Virus record (IMG/VR): IMGVR_UViG_3300031963_000020
Location: 62,001-126,000 of that record
Direction: 5' to 3' (one strand)
Length of the DNA: 64,000 bases
Origin: a virus
In this document: positions 14,932 through 25,800 of the stretch, piece after piece
Numbering within the stretch: position 1 is the stretch's first letter
Layout: each line of letters begins with the position of its first letter
Position numbers and translations under genes: made by a program
The notes under the pieces: generated by a model
What the model saw: the letters and a program-made list of their open reading frames with translations, nothing else
What the model was told of the DNA's origin: nothing
Databases searched by the model: none

Positions 14932-16512
14932 ATGTCAGGTGTATCAGAATTTATCAACGAAGCCGGTTCAGCACACCGCGTAGTAGTTGAACAAACCCGC
15001 CAATTGGCAGGTAAGTGGGAAAAGTCAGGCCTTCTTGAAGGCTTAACTGGTCACGAAAAGCAAGGTATGGCAGTAATGCTTGAAAACCAAGCAACACAAC
15101 TTCTTTCAGAAGCAACAACCACCAACCCAGCAGGTGCAGGTTCAGCTGGTGAAAACTGGGCAGGTGTCGCACTTCCATTAGTACGTAAGGTATTCGGTTC
15201 AATCGCAAGTAAGAACTTCGTATCAGTACAACCAATGAACTTACCAGCAGGTTTGGTATTCTTCATGGATTTCAAGTATGCAAACACAGTAAACGGTAAG
15301 ACCGCAGGTGGTTCACTCTATGGTACAACCAGTGGTTCAGGTGTTCTTCCACGTGGTGGTTTCTACGGTGCTGGTGAATACGCATACTCAGTAAATGATG
15401 CAACATTAACACTTGCACCAGCAATTGGTTCAGGTTCAGCAGTTGGTTATGGTGATGTAAACTACAACGATACATACTCATCATCATTTGCATCATTCTT
15501 CAAGTTCGTTGTTCCAGCAGTAAGTTTCTCAAACGCTGACTTCAACGCAGTTCGTTCATTCCGCGTAACAACAAACGTTGCAGGTGGTGCACTTCTTCCA
15601 GAATTCACCAAGTATGACGGAACAAACGTTACACTTATCGTAAGTGGAACATCAGCTCTTGGTTCAATGGTATCAATGTCAGCAGTTGAATACAATAAGC
15701 AACCAACAGACACCACCCGTGGTGACTTCGAAGATCGTGATAACTCAGTAACAAACTTGAACATTCCACAAATTGATTTGGAACTTCGTTCAGAAACAAT
15801 CGTAGCAAAGACCCGTAAGTTGAAGGCAGTCTGGTCACCAGAACTTGCACAAGACTTGAACGCATACCACTCAGTTGATGCAGAAGCAGAATTAACAGCA
15901 ATGTTAAGTGACTACATCTCAACTGAAATCGACCTTGAAATTCTTGATATGTTGATTGCAAACGCAACCACAACAGAATTCTGGAATGCAGAAGTTGGTA
16001 AGGTATGGAACGGTTCAGCATTCGTAGCAAGTGCAACGCTCAGTGGTCAAGCTTGGACATCAATGACTTGGTTCCAAACACTTGGTCAAAAGATGCAAAA
16101 GGTATCAAACAAGATTCACCAACTCACAATGCGTGGTGGTGCAAACTTTGCAGTATGTTCACCAACCGTTGCAACAATCTTGGAAACAATCCCAGGATTT
16201 ATGGCAGCAACAGACGGTGATAAGATGGAATTTGCAGGTGGCGTAACAAAGGTTGGTTCATTCCAAAACCGTTACACAATCTACAAGAACCCATATATGA
16301 CCGAAAACACATTGTTAATGGGCTTCCGTGGAAGTAACTTCCTCGAAACTGGTGCAGTCTACGCACCATATATCCCACTTATCATGACTCCATTGGTATA
16401 CGATCCAAACAACTTCACACCACGTAGAGGCGTAATGACCCGCTACGCGAAGAAGATCGTACGTCCAGAATTCTTCGGTAAGATCTTCATCGATGGATTA
16501 GCAACTGTCTAA
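14932..16512 (+). CDS. 23: Major capsid protein (gp23-like)
   Basis: HK97-fold major head protein of T4 type, 526 residues. The N-terminal propeptide includes SEFINEAG and ends at QLLSE|ATTTNPAG, giving a predicted gp21 cut after Glu60, close to the T4 position after Glu65. The body contains the region around FQNRYTIYKNPYMTEN and the conserved C-terminus TPRRGVMTRYAKKIVRPEFF. AGGAGAT precedes the ATG. A strong terminator follows, so scaffold and capsid probably form one highly expressed unit. Confidence 0.96.
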   Translation: MSGVSEFINEAGSAHRVVVEQTRQLAGKWEKSGLLEGLTGHEKQGMAVMLENQATQLLSEATTTNPAGAGSAGENWAGVALPLVRKVFGSIASKNFVSVQPMNLPAGLVFFMDFKYANTVNGKTAGGSLYGTTSGSGVLPRGGFYGAGEYAYSVNDATLTLAPAIGSGSAVGYGDVNYNDTYSSSFASFFKFVVPAVSFSNADFNAVRSFRVTTNVAGGALLPEFTKYDGTNVTLIVSGTSALGSMVSMSAVEYNKQPTDTTRGDFEDRDNSVTNLNIPQIDLELRSETIVAKTRKLKAVWSPELAQDLNAYHSVDAEAELTAMLSDYISTEIDLEILDMLIANATTTEFWNAEVGKVWNGSAFVASATLSGQAWTSMTWFQTLGQKMQKVSNKIHQLTMRGGANFAVCSPTVATILETIPGFMAATDGDKMEFAGGVTKVGSFQNRYTIYKNPYMTENTLLMGFRGSNFLETGAVYAPYIPLIMTPLVYDPNNFTPRRGVMTRYAKKIVRPEFFGKIFIDGLATV

Positions 16513-16546
16513 TCTCTTGATGTAAAAGGGTAACACAATAGAAATT

Positions 16547-16578
16547 GGGGTGGCCGAAAGGTCACCCCTTTTTCTTTT
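16547..16578 (+). terminator. Rho-independent terminator after capsid gene
   Basis: GGGGTGGCC, tetraloop GAAA, GGTCACCCC (one G-U pair), then a T-rich tail. It lies 35 bases after the capsid stop. Confidence 0.85.
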
Positions 16579-16595
16579 TATATAAACTAAACTAC

Positions 16596-16603
16596 TATTT
16601 ATA
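16596..16603 (+). promoter_or_regulatory. TATTTATA late-promoter-like octamer
   Basis: Located just after the capsid terminator and 38 nt before the neck gene ATG, the position expected for a promoter that restarts transcription for the neck genes. Confidence 0.45.
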
Positions 16604-16633
16604 CTATAGAGTTTTTCCATTTATGAGATTACT

Positions 16634-17800
16634 ATGGCAATACTAAGTGATGATCCAATAGTTTACGATGGTAACCCACAAGACCCAGACGGCCTCACTC
16701 CATTTGCGTTATTTGATGATGAACCAGCATTTAGAACAGATGCCCCACGAGTAGCTGATTATGTAGCTAATCGTTTAGGATATCCTGTATTGGATGTTGA
16801 ATTAATTGACAAAATGATCTACACATGCTTCGAAGAAGCAGTCACCACATATGGTTCACAAGTTAATCAGTTTCAAGCACGTGAACATATGTTGTCATTA
16901 CAAGGATTGTCAACTGGTAGTGTTTTAACACAAAGAAATATTATTGGGTCATCTTTACCGCAAATCATTCGTTTGTCAACACAATATGGTGTAGAAGCAC
17001 AATCTGGTGGTAATGTGCAAGTAAAAAAAGGATATATTTCCGCATCTGCACTTACACAATCATATGACTTAAAAACATTGTGGGCCGATACATACGAAAG
17101 TGGGTCAGCAATAGAAATTCGTCGTATATATCACTATATGCCATCAGCAGTCGCACGTTATTATGACCCATTTGCAACCACGGGTCTTGGTCTTACAAAT
17201 TTAATGGGTGAATTTGGATTTGACGGATATTCACCACCAGTTACTTTCGTAATGATGCCAGCATACGAAGATTTACTTCGTATCCAAGCAATCGAAATAA
17301 ACGATTTAATTCGTAAAAGTCAATATTCATTTGAAGTATCAAACAACATCGTAAGATTCAGTCCGATATTTAAACAAAGTGCAACAGTTTGGTTCGATTA
17401 CGTAGTGGTTGGTGATAAAGAAGGTGCAGGTAAAACCTATAATACATCTACATCACTAGTATCGGATTATTCAAACGTTCCATATAATCATATTCCATAT
17501 TATAGTATAAACTCCATAGGTAAAAATTGGATATACCGATACACACTTGCATTAGCAAAAGAAACGCTTGGTAATGTTCGTGGTAAATATGACAATGTAC
17601 CTATTCCAGACCAAATAATTAAAATGGACGGTGACCTTCTTCGTCGTGAGGGTAAAGAAGAACGTGAACTTCTTATTAAAGAAATACGTGAAACATTGGA
17701 ACAAACCGGATTACAAGCACAAATGAAGAAGCAAGCAGAAAATGCTAAAATGATGCAAGAATTATTTGGTAAAGTCCCAACTTTAATTTATATCGGATAA
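16634..17800 (+). CDS. 13: Neck protein (gp13-like)
   Basis: A 388-residue structural protein first in the neck-tail block. The sequence around RVADYVANRLGYPVLDVEL and FATTGLGLTNLMGEFGFDGY matches my memory of the large neck protein of cyanophage-type myoviruses that corresponds to T4 gp13, which caps the portal after packaging. It is longer than T4 gp13 (about 309 residues). It is followed, one base after the stop, by a gp14-like gene, keeping the T4 13-14-15 order. The gp13 name rests on order and resemblance. Confidence 0.75.
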   Translation: MAILSDDPIVYDGNPQDPDGLTPFALFDDEPAFRTDAPRVADYVANRLGYPVLDVELIDKMIYTCFEEAVTTYGSQVNQFQAREHMLSLQGLSTGSVLTQRNIIGSSLPQIIRLSTQYGVEAQSGGNVQVKKGYISASALTQSYDLKTLWADTYESGSAIEIRRIYHYMPSAVARYYDPFATTGLGLTNLMGEFGFDGYSPPVTFVMMPAYEDLLRIQAIEINDLIRKSQYSFEVSNNIVRFSPIFKQSATVWFDYVVVGDKEGAGKTYNTSTSLVSDYSNVPYNHIPYYSINSIGKNWIYRYTLALAKETLGNVRGKYDNVPIPDQIIKMDGDLLRREGKEERELLIKEIRETLEQTGLQAQMKKQAENAKMMQELFGKVPTLIYIG

Positions 17801-17801
17801 T

Positions 17802-18260
17802 ATGCCACGTTTCGTATCTCAAAGAGATTTTAATTTTTTTCAACACATTAACCGTGAATTATTGGTCGATGTGGTGGACGTAGATGTAATCTTATACAAG
17901 ATTGCATTAGAAACCACTGCGATTAACATCTATGGAGAATCAACAGAAAAAGCACGTTATACTGGTGTAGAACTTAAAGCATTAGTTAAATATCCAAAAG
18001 TTCAAACTGATACAAGGGATGGGTTCGGTGTAGACGTAACACAGAATGTTGAATTTAGATTTGCGAGAAGATTGTTGGCAGAAGTAGAAACCTATCCAGA
18101 ACCAGGTGATATTGTAGAGTATAACGGACTATTCTATGAAATAGACATGACGCAAGATTCACAACTTATCGCAGGTCAACCAGAATATTCCACATCACTA
18201 CTTTGCTTAGCACATCTAACTCGTCGTAGTGGTATTCAAATTGAGGAGGCTAATACATAA
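17802..18260 (+). CDS. 14: Neck protein (gp14-like, short)
   Basis: A 152-residue beta-rich protein with TAINIYGESTEKARYTGVEL and YEIDMTQDSQLIAGQPEYS. Its place between gp13-like and gp15-like genes points to neck protein gp14, which with gp13 joins head and tail. It is much shorter than T4 gp14 (about 256 residues), so it may hold only the core domain. It starts with TAATATG after the previous gene and its stop overlaps the next start (TAATG). Confidence 0.65.
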   Translation: MPRFVSQRDFNFFQHINRELLVDVVDVDVILYKIALETTAINIYGESTEKARYTGVELKALVKYPKVQTDTRDGFGVDVTQNVEFRFARRLLAEVETYPEPGDIVEYNGLFYEIDMTQDSQLIAGQPEYSTSLLCLAHLTRRSGIQIEEANT

Positions 18261-19069
18261 TGGCCGACTATAGTAACAGAAAAGTAACAGATAAAGTAAA
18301 ACAAGTAGTTGATAATACAAAAACTACAGAATACCAAAATCGTGCGTATGACACAAAAACCGATGCATCGGATACACCAATCACGGTTACATTATTAACA
18401 ATTGATGAAACACTTATTAAGTATTTATCTGCAAGAATACAACCTATTTTATCACAAGATGGTAAATCGGTAAAGGTACCTATAATTTATGGTAATCCTG
18501 AACGCTGGAAAAGTGTTCAAAAAGATGGTGTTATACGTGATAAATTTAATAAGATACAACTACCAATCATTATGATACGTAGAACTGGTCTAAAGAAGAA
18601 CTTAAAACAAAACTCACCAGTTAACAAGTATTTAGAACGGGAATTTGAAACTGGATGGAACAAATATAACCCATATGATAGATTTGCCGCAGTAAATGGT
18701 ATTAAACCAGTTAAAAAGTATATTACAACAGTAACTCCTGACTATTTTGATCTTACATATGAATGTATAATCTGGACAGAATATATGGAACAGATGAACA
18801 AAGTCATTGAACAAGTGTCATTTGAGGACGATGAGTATTGGGGTGACAGAGGGCAGTACAAGTTTAGAACACGAATTGATGAGTACAAAACTGATACAAC
18901 TCTACCAAACGTACAAGATAGATTGGTCAGAACTACGTTTACATTAAATGTGTCTGCGTACCTCCTACCAGAGAGAATGGTCAATAAAACAGGTCAAATT
19001 ATGCAGACCTCTCAAGAACGATTTTCAGTTAAAAAAATCGTCACTTTTACTGAATTAGAAGAGGGTTAA
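18260..19069 (+). CDS. 15: Tail sheath stabiliser / tail terminator (gp15-like)
   Basis: A 269-residue protein, nearly T4 gp15 length (272), which caps the tail tube and sheath at the head-proximal end. Conserved features are IYGNPERWKSVQ, the middle YECIIWTEYMEQMNKVIEQV with DDEYWGDRGQYKFRTRID, and LVRTTFTLNVSAYLLPE near the C-terminus. Its start overlaps the gp14-like stop, so translation is coupled. Confidence 0.88.
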   Translation: MADYSNRKVTDKVKQVVDNTKTTEYQNRAYDTKTDASDTPITVTLLTIDETLIKYLSARIQPILSQDGKSVKVPIIYGNPERWKSVQKDGVIRDKFNKIQLPIIMIRRTGLKKNLKQNSPVNKYLEREFETGWNKYNPYDRFAAVNGIKPVKKYITTVTPDYFDLTYECIIWTEYMEQMNKVIEQVSFEDDEYWGDRGQYKFRTRIDEYKTDTTLPNVQDRLVRTTFTLNVSAYLLPERMVNKTGQIMQTSQERFSVKKIVTFTELEEG

Positions 19070-19095
19070 AAGTCGTGTTTCACAAAAATAATCTA

Positions 19096-19103
19096 TATTT
19101 ATA
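19096..19103 (+). promoter_or_regulatory. TATTTATA late-promoter-like octamer
   Basis: Located in the 65-base gap after the gp15-like gene, 39 nt before the next ATG (19135). A strong AAGGAGG lies between it and the start. Confidence 0.45.
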
Positions 19104-19134
19104 ATACGAGTACAGATATACATAAGGAGGTTAT

Positions 19135-19410
19135 ATGACAGAAGTTACGAAGTTAACGGATGAAGAGTTATCATCTGTTAAAAGTTTGCGTGAAGAAATT
19201 ATTGGTTCCATTTCCACAGTGGGTCAATTAAAATTGACGCACGATTTAATGAACGAAGATTTAACATCGGTAAAATCAAAGCTTGAAGAAGAAGTAGTAA
19301 AATACAAAGCATTACTAGTTAAAGAAAAAGGATTAGTTGATGAATTGTTAAAGAAATATGGAATGGGTTCTTTGGATGTCGAAACTGGTGTATTCACCCC
19401 TGAGCAATAA
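19135..19410 (+). CDS. Small coiled-coil protein before sheath gene
   Basis: A 91-residue acidic helical protein with a long predicted coiled coil (about residues 10-75) and a short non-helical tail. It has a strong ribosome-binding site, AAGGAGG four bases before the ATG. It starts the transcription unit of the sheath. Small coiled-coil proteins in this place are common in T4-like phages but have no fixed role; chaperoning of the sheath is a guess. Confidence 0.6.
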   Translation: MTEVTKLTDEELSSVKSLREEIIGSISTVGQLKLTHDLMNEDLTSVKSKLEEEVVKYKALLVKEKGLVDELLKKYGMGSLDVETGVFTPEQ

Positions 19411-19429
19411 GTAATATTGGAGATTCCGT

Positions 19430-21784
19430 ATGGCAGAACGCATTGTTAGTCCTGGCGTTTTCACACAAGAACGTGACCTTAGTTTTCTAGAACAAGGCGT
19501 TGGTGAAATTGCTGGTGCATTTATCGGTCCAACAGCAAAAGGACCAGCATTTATTCCAACTGTAGTTACAAGTCAACAAGACTTTGAAAACAAGTTTGGT
19601 GCACCTGATGGTAAGTCATTCTTAGGATTGACTGTAAAAAACTATCTTCGTGAATCAGGACGAGCAACTGTTGTTCGTGTTCTTGGTCTAGACGGATATA
19701 GTAATACAAGCCACACACCAGCAATTATTAAAGCAACTGGTACTAGTGGTTCGTTTGTATATGCTGTTATTCATCCTACCGTGTCCGGAAGCGACCTTAC
19801 AGCAGTAAGTGCTTCTGGAACATCAACAAACTTTGCAGTTACCGTTACAAGTTCAAATGGATCATTTACCGGCACAGGATTAACATCAACCACAGCAGCA
19901 GGTGGATATATCGGAAACTTCTTTGGATTTGGAACTACTGGTACAAAGGGTGGATACATCTATTCTATCTTCCCAGAAGCAATAGTAAGTGGTGGTGCAT
20001 CGGTAGTAATGTCAGCAGAACTTAGTGCAGACTTATTGTTCTTAACTGGCAGTACATATGGACCATACTCATTTGCAACAACTCCTTGGATTCAATCACA
20101 AACACTTGGTGGTGTTAACCAAAACTTATTTAAGGTTCATACATTAAGTGATGGCACATCAGCAAATAAGCAAGTAAAAATTAGTGTTCTTGGTCCAAAG
20201 AAAGCAATTGTATCTGGAACTTACGGAACATTCTCACTTCAAGTACGTGACTTTACAGACACAGATGCAAATCCAAGTGTACTAGAACAATATGATAATT
20301 TAACACTTGACCCATCTGACGCAAATTTCATCGCTCGTCGTATCGGTAACAGTGCACCTGTAACCGACCCAAATACTGGTGAACGTTATTTCCAAGGTGA
20401 TTTTCAAAATAACTCAGCATATGTTCGCGTTGAAATGGCAGATGGTTCGGAAAATATATCACCAGATGCATTACCATTTGGATTTGCAGCATTAAAGTCA
20501 CCAATTGGATATTCTGGTTCAGCAGTTCCAGTACCAACATACATTAGTTCAAATTGGGTATCTGGTAGTAGTCGTGGATATAGTACCACCGCAACATACA
20601 ACAGTAACGCATGTTATGGATTTGAATTCTCTGATATTCCAACTACTAATATGTCATACTTGGCACCACTTCCAAGTGGTTCAATAACTCGTGGTAGTGA
20701 CTTCAATCTTGAAAACTTAGCATCAAATGAATTATATGATGCAAACGGTACTGGATATACAGTTGCACAATATCTTGCAGGTGCAGCACCAACATTAGCA
20801 TCACTCTTGAAGTTTACAGTTCCATTCCAAGGTGGATTTGATGGTGACAATCCAGCACGTTTGATTAATATGTACGATGGTATTACATCAACAAACACAC
20901 AAGGATTTAACTTAAGTTCAGCAACAACAGCTGGTTCACGTGCATATAAGAAGGCATTAGATGCAATCAGTAATCCAGACGCATACGATATTAACTTGTT
21001 GGTACTACCTGGTGTTATCTACAACGACCACTCATACATCGCAAACTACGCATTAAGTGTTTGTGAAACACGTGGTGACTGTTTCTACATTATGGATACA
21101 GTGGGTGCAAGTGCAACAATTACAGAAGCTGTAAATACCGCAGCATTAATTGATAGTAACTACGCAGCAACATACTATCCTTGGGTAAGAGTGTTGGATA
21201 CAAACACAAATAAGTTTGCATTTGTTCCACCATCAGCGGTACTTCCAGAAGTATACGCATATAGTGATAATACAGCAGCAGAATGGTTTGCACCAGCAGG
21301 TTTAAATCGTGGTGGAATTCCAGGAGCAGCAGGTGTTAAGGTTCGTTTGGCACAAGCACAACGTGATTCACTATACGAAGGTAAGGTTAACCCAATCGCA
21401 CAATTCCCAGGACAAGGTATCTGTGTATGGGGTCAAAAGACATTACAACGTCGCTCATCAGCACTTGACCGCGTAAATGTTCGTCGTTTGTTAATCACTG
21501 TTAAGAAGTTCATCGCAAGTTCAGCACGTTTCCTCGTATTCGAACAAAATGTTGAAGCAACTCGTCGTCGTTTCCTCAACATCGTAAATCCATTCTTGGC
21601 AAACGTACAAGAACGTTCAGGTCTCTACGCATTCCGTGTTATTATGGACGAAACCAATAATACACCAGACGTAATCGACCGCAACTTATTGGTTGGTTCA
21701 TTGTATCTCCAACCAACAAAGACCGCAGAATTCATCAAGTTGGATTTCAACATCCTTCCAACTGGTGCAACATTCGCTGGTTAA
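19430..21784 (+). CDS. 18: Tail sheath protein (gp18-like)
   Basis: The contractile sheath subunit, 784 residues (T4 gp18 has 659). It starts AERIVSPGVFTQERDLSFL, the typical sheath N-terminus that links subunits, has an early GAFIGPTAKGPAF, variable outer domains in the middle, and the conserved C-terminal part with ITVKKFIASSARFLVFEQN and NNTPDVIDRNLLVGSLYLQP. The extra length lies in the surface domains. GGAGATT precedes the ATG. Confidence 0.95.
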   Translation: MAERIVSPGVFTQERDLSFLEQGVGEIAGAFIGPTAKGPAFIPTVVTSQQDFENKFGAPDGKSFLGLTVKNYLRESGRATVVRVLGLDGYSNTSHTPAIIKATGTSGSFVYAVIHPTVSGSDLTAVSASGTSTNFAVTVTSSNGSFTGTGLTSTTAAGGYIGNFFGFGTTGTKGGYIYSIFPEAIVSGGASVVMSAELSADLLFLTGSTYGPYSFATTPWIQSQTLGGVNQNLFKVHTLSDGTSANKQVKISVLGPKKAIVSGTYGTFSLQVRDFTDTDANPSVLEQYDNLTLDPSDANFIARRIGNSAPVTDPNTGERYFQGDFQNNSAYVRVEMADGSENISPDALPFGFAALKSPIGYSGSAVPVPTYISSNWVSGSSRGYSTTATYNSNACYGFEFSDIPTTNMSYLAPLPSGSITRGSDFNLENLASNELYDANGTGYTVAQYLAGAAPTLASLLKFTVPFQGGFDGDNPARLINMYDGITSTNTQGFNLSSATTAGSRAYKKALDAISNPDAYDINLLVLPGVIYNDHSYIANYALSVCETRGDCFYIMDTVGASATITEAVNTAALIDSNYAATYYPWVRVLDTNTNKFAFVPPSAVLPEVYAYSDNTAAEWFAPAGLNRGGIPGAAGVKVRLAQAQRDSLYEGKVNPIAQFPGQGICVWGQKTLQRRSSALDRVNVRRLLITVKKFIASSARFLVFEQNVEATRRRFLNIVNPFLANVQERSGLYAFRVIMDETNNTPDVIDRNLLVGSLYLQPTKTAEFIKLDFNILPTGATFAG

Positions 21785-21809
21785 TAGGTTATATTTTTAA
21801 CTTACCGAC

Positions 21810-21817
21810 TATTTATA
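21810..21817 (+). promoter_or_regulatory. TATTTATA late-promoter-like octamer
   Basis: Located in the 55-base gap between sheath and tube genes, 30 nt before the tube ATG. Confidence 0.45.
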
Positions 21818-21839
21818 GTAAATCTGTTAGGAGATACAC

Positions 21840-22334
21840 ATGGCAAACAATATCGTAGCCGAAAATGAAATTTTCTTTACGGCGTTCGAACCAAAAGTTA
21901 AAAATCGCTTTTTAATGTTAATTGAAGGCGTACCAGCTTACATCGTAAGAAAGGTCAGCCGTCCAGAAATTCGTCAAGATACCATTAAAGTTCCACACAT
22001 CAACACCGTTCGTTTTGTTAAGGGTGTGTCTGTATGGCAACCAATGACTTTGACCCTTTACGATCCTGTTGTACCATCAGGTGCACAAGCAGTAATGGAA
22101 TGGGTTCGTCTCCACCACGAATCAGTAACAGGTCGTGACGGATATGCAGAATTCTATAAGAAAGATTTGACCCTTCAAGTTCTTGGCCCAGTAGGTGATA
22201 AGGTTGAAGAATGGATTATCAAGGGTGCACAAATTACACGTGCAACATTTGGTGACCTTGAATGGGCAGATACCAGTGATAACGTAGCAATTGAATTAGA
22301 AATTCAACCAGACTACTGCGTATTGAACTACTAA
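21840..22334 (+). CDS. 19: Tail tube protein (gp19-like)
   Basis: The inner tube subunit, 164 residues, almost exactly T4 gp19 length (163). Recognisable parts are PKVKNRFLMLIEGVPAYIVR at the N-terminus, the middle VWQPMTLTLYDPVVPSGAQ, and LEWADTSDNVAIELEIQPD near the end. It has its own candidate late promoter and AGGAGAT ribosome-binding site, and a strong terminator follows. Confidence 0.95.
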   Translation: MANNIVAENEIFFTAFEPKVKNRFLMLIEGVPAYIVRKVSRPEIRQDTIKVPHINTVRFVKGVSVWQPMTLTLYDPVVPSGAQAVMEWVRLHHESVTGRDGYAEFYKKDLTLQVLGPVGDKVEEWIIKGAQITRATFGDLEWADTSDNVAIELEIQPDYCVLNY

Positions 22335-22357
22335 TCCAAAAAACTCAGGATGTATTT

Positions 22358-22403
22358 ATCCCCTTCGTGATGCAGGTGTTCTATACTCACGAAGGGGATT
22401 TTT
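22358..22403 (+). terminator. Strong rho-independent terminator after tube gene
   Basis: ATCCCCTTCGTGA (22358-22370) pairs perfectly with TCACGAAGGGGAT (22387-22399), 16-base loop, then a T-run. The structure is nearly symmetrical but T-rich only downstream, so it acts on the + strand. Confidence 0.9.
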
Positions 22404-22436
22404 ACTTATAAAATCTATTTGTATCAATTGAAATGA

Positions 22437-22454
22437 TACTTATATAGAGGTAGA
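22437..22454 (+). promoter_or_regulatory. Shared 18-base element, possible variant promoter
   Basis: TACTTATATAGAGGTAGA. The identical 18 bases recur at 42325-42342; both copies lie about 40 nt before a start codon of a fibre-type gene, like the TATTTATA octamers. Confidence 0.45.
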
Positions 22455-22479
22455 AATATTTTTAACTTGGGTGTGTAAT

Positions 22480-22827
22480 ATGCCACAATTAACAGAATTA
22501 CGAGTGGGTCAAGGGGAAACATTTGAAGTACTCGTAACGTTATTACAAACTGTCTCAGGCACACCATTAGATATTACACATTACAATATCACTGGTCAAG
22601 TACGTGAAAATTATACAACAGATGAAATTGCTACATCATTTAATGTAGCAAAAGTTTTACCATATACATCTGGTAGTTTACGTATTACATTAAATGAAGA
22701 TCAAACAATAAATCTTACACAACGTAGATATGTGTATGATATTTTAATTACAAGCGGTTCAGGCACCCCAGTAAATCGTCGTATTTTAGAAGGACCACTC
22801 ACCGTTCGTCCAGCTGCAACGAGATAA
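22480..22827 (+). CDS. Small beta-sandwich fibre/baseplate adaptor
   Basis: A 115-residue beta-rich protein with LTELRVGQGETFEVLVTL, PLDITHYNITGQVRENY and a C-terminal RRILEGPLTVRP. The pattern (strand, 'G..F...V', 'PLDLTGY...GQVR', 'YVYDILITSG', 'V..G.V.V.P') fits an Ig-like domain often encoded just before fibre genes, similar to the N-terminal domain of baseplate upper proteins such as BppU. It is four bases from the giant fibre gene and may connect it to the baseplate. The ATG at 22480 is preferred over 22471. Confidence 0.55.
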   Translation: MPQLTELRVGQGETFEVLVTLLQTVSGTPLDITHYNITGQVRENYTTDEIATSFNVAKVLPYTSGSLRITLNEDQTINLTQRRYVYDILITSGSGTPVNRRILEGPLTVRPAATR

Positions 22828-22830
22828 AAG

Positions 22831-25800
22831 ATGAGCTTACCAGATATTACTGTTGTTATACAAAAACCAGATGTAGTTGTCAGAAACTTAGGTGGTTCAG
22901 GATCATTTTTAAATGTCGCTGATTCCGCAGTAAGTTCTTCTTATGCATTGACTGCAAGTTATGCATTAAATGGTGGTGGTGGAGGTGGTGGTGGAGATGG
23001 TGCAACAGGTCCAACTGGTGCAACTGGTCCTCGTGGTGCAACGGGTGTTGCAGGCTCTCCAGGTGGTGCAACGGGACCAACAGGTCCATCAGGTAGTCAA
23101 GGTGCAACAGGTATTCAAGGTTTAACAGGTGCACAAGGTGCAACAGGTGTACAAGGTACCACAGGTCCTACTGGTGCGCAAGGACCAACTGGTAGCACTG
23201 GTCCACAAGGTATTCAAGGTGTCACAGGTCCAACTGGTGCAATTGGTCCACAAGGTGTAACAGGTAGTACAGGACCACAAGGTATTCAAGGTGTTACTGG
23301 ATCTACTGGTCCTATCGGTCCACAAGGTGTAACAGGTAGTACAGGACCACAAGGAATCACGGGGCCAATAGGTGCAACTGGTCCGGAAGGTCCAACAGGT
23401 GCATCTGGTCCAACTGGTAGTACAGGTCCTACGGGTATTCAAGGTATTCAAGGACCAACTGGTAGTACAGGTCCGCAAGGTGATACAGGTCCACAAGGTT
23501 CAATTGGTCCAATAGGCCCAACAGGTCCAACTGGTAGCACAGGTCCACAAGGACCACAAGGTGATATTGGTATTACTGGTGCAACAGGTATCCAAGGACC
23601 AACAGGGTCAACAGGACCGCAAGGTATCCAAGGTGTCACAGGTCCAACAGGTCCAATTGGTCCTGGATTAAATATTAGTGGTAGTTTACCAGATACGGGT
23701 AGCCTTCCTCCATCGGCGCCAACTGGTTCTGCATTTATTATTGGTCAAGATTTATGGGTATATAATGGAACTTCTTGGGTAGACGTTGGTGATATCTACG
23801 GACCATCGGGTTCTACAGGCCCAACAGGTCCACAAGGTACCACAGGTCCAACAGGCCCAATAGGTCCACAAGGTGTAACAGGCAGTACAGGCCCAACAGG
23901 ACCAGAAGGCCCAACAGGTGCATCTGGTCCATCTGGTAGTGTTGGTCCACAAGGTCCAGTCGGTCCAATAGGTCCAACAGGTCCAACTGGTAGTACAGGT
24001 CCACAAGGACCAGAAGGTAACCAAGGAGAAACAGGTCCAACAGGTGTACAAGGTGCAACAGGTATTCAAGGGCCAACTGGTAGTACAGGTCCACAAGGTA
24101 TAACAGGTCCAACAGGACCAATTGGTGTAACTGGACCAACAGGTGTTGCAGGACCAACGGGTTCAACAGGTCCAGCAGGTACTGCTGGACCAACAGGTAG
24201 CACAGGTCCAATTGGTCCAGAAGGACCAACGGGTAGTACAGGACCAACAGGTCCACAAGGTGTAACAGGTAGTACAGGTCCAGTAGGTTTACAAGGTGTT
24301 ACTGGTTCTACAGGCCCAACAGGTCCACAAGGTGTAACAGGCTCAGAAGGTGCAACTGGTCCAATTGGTGTTACTGGTGCAACTGGTGTTACAGGTTCCA
24401 CAGGTCCAACAGGTCCAGTAGGTCCAACAGGTAGCACAGGTCCAACAGGTCCACAAGGAACCACGGGTCCAACTGGTGCAACTGGTTTACCTGGTGACAT
24501 CTATTCTACAACCAGTAGCACATCACTTTCTATCGGAACTGGTTCAAAAACATTAACTATTGCAACGGGACTTGCATATAGTATTGGTCAATCTGTTATT
24601 ATCGCATTCGATAATAGTAACAAAATGGAAGGTAGTGTTACCTCATACGATAGTGGAACAGGTCAATTAGTAGCTAATATTACAACGGCTACTGGTTCGG
24701 GTACATACACAGCATGGCAAGTAAGTTTGGCAGGTGCACCAGGACCAGCAGGTGTTACAGGTCCAACTGGTCCTGCAGGTCCAATTATTGCAGGACTCGT
24801 CAGTAGTTCTGCACAATACCCAGGATGGGTCACTAGTTCCGCACAAATTGATTATAACGCAATCACTAATAAGTTGAGTGGTGTAATATCCTCCTCAACT
24901 CAGTTTAATGCATTAACTGGTACATCTGCCTCATATTCAGCTACCGCATCGTTGTCTACAGCAGTAAGTGGTGGAACAGAAGATTATATACCACTTTGGT
25001 CATCAGCAAATACACTTACACGTAGTAGATTATACCAAACTGGTTCTAGTATTATATTTGGTGGAACGACATTCTATGATGAAACCGCACCAGATATCTT
25101 TGGCTTGTACGGTGGTATAACAGACTCATTTAATTTAATCACTGCGCACGCAATAATTGACAACTACTTACAAATAAATGTTCGTAACTTAAGTACAGGT
25201 TCTTCTGCATCATCAGATATAGTTGCGGTTAAGAGACTAGGAACAGAAACATCTGGCTTCATTGATATGGGTATCAATGATGACAATTATGTTGGTACGG
25301 AAATTTATGATGTTGCGGGTGATGCATACCTTTATACAGTAGGTGGAAATTTAGTAGTAGGTTCTGCAAGTGATACAGGAAGTGTAGTATTATTTACTGG
25401 CGGTGATACTCCATCGGATAAAAAAGTAGAATTACGAGCAAATAATTTACACGACATCACTGGTAGTCTTACAGCAACACAAGGATTTACTGGTTCGTTA
25501 TCTGGTATAGCAACGACCGCATCATTTGCAACAGCAGTTAGCGGTGGAACTACAAACTATATTCCATTCTTTAATACAGCAAACACGTTATTTAGAAGTA
25601 GATTATATCAAACTGGTTCTAGTATTATATTTGGTGGAACTACATTCTTTGACGAAACCGCACCAGATATCTTTGGTTTATATGGTGGTCTAACAAATTC
25701 ATATAATTTAATCACTGCACACGCAACAATTAACAATTACTTACAAATCAATGTTCGTAACTTAAGTACAGGTTCTTCTGTATCGTCTGACATAGTTGCA

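Noticed and set aside
24066-24500. Reverse-strand ORF rich in Pro/Val opposite the collagen region
   Set aside because: It is the antisense of the Gly-Pro-Thr repeat; the periodicity removes stops in other frames. No start signal and the pattern VGPVGP mirrors the sense strand.
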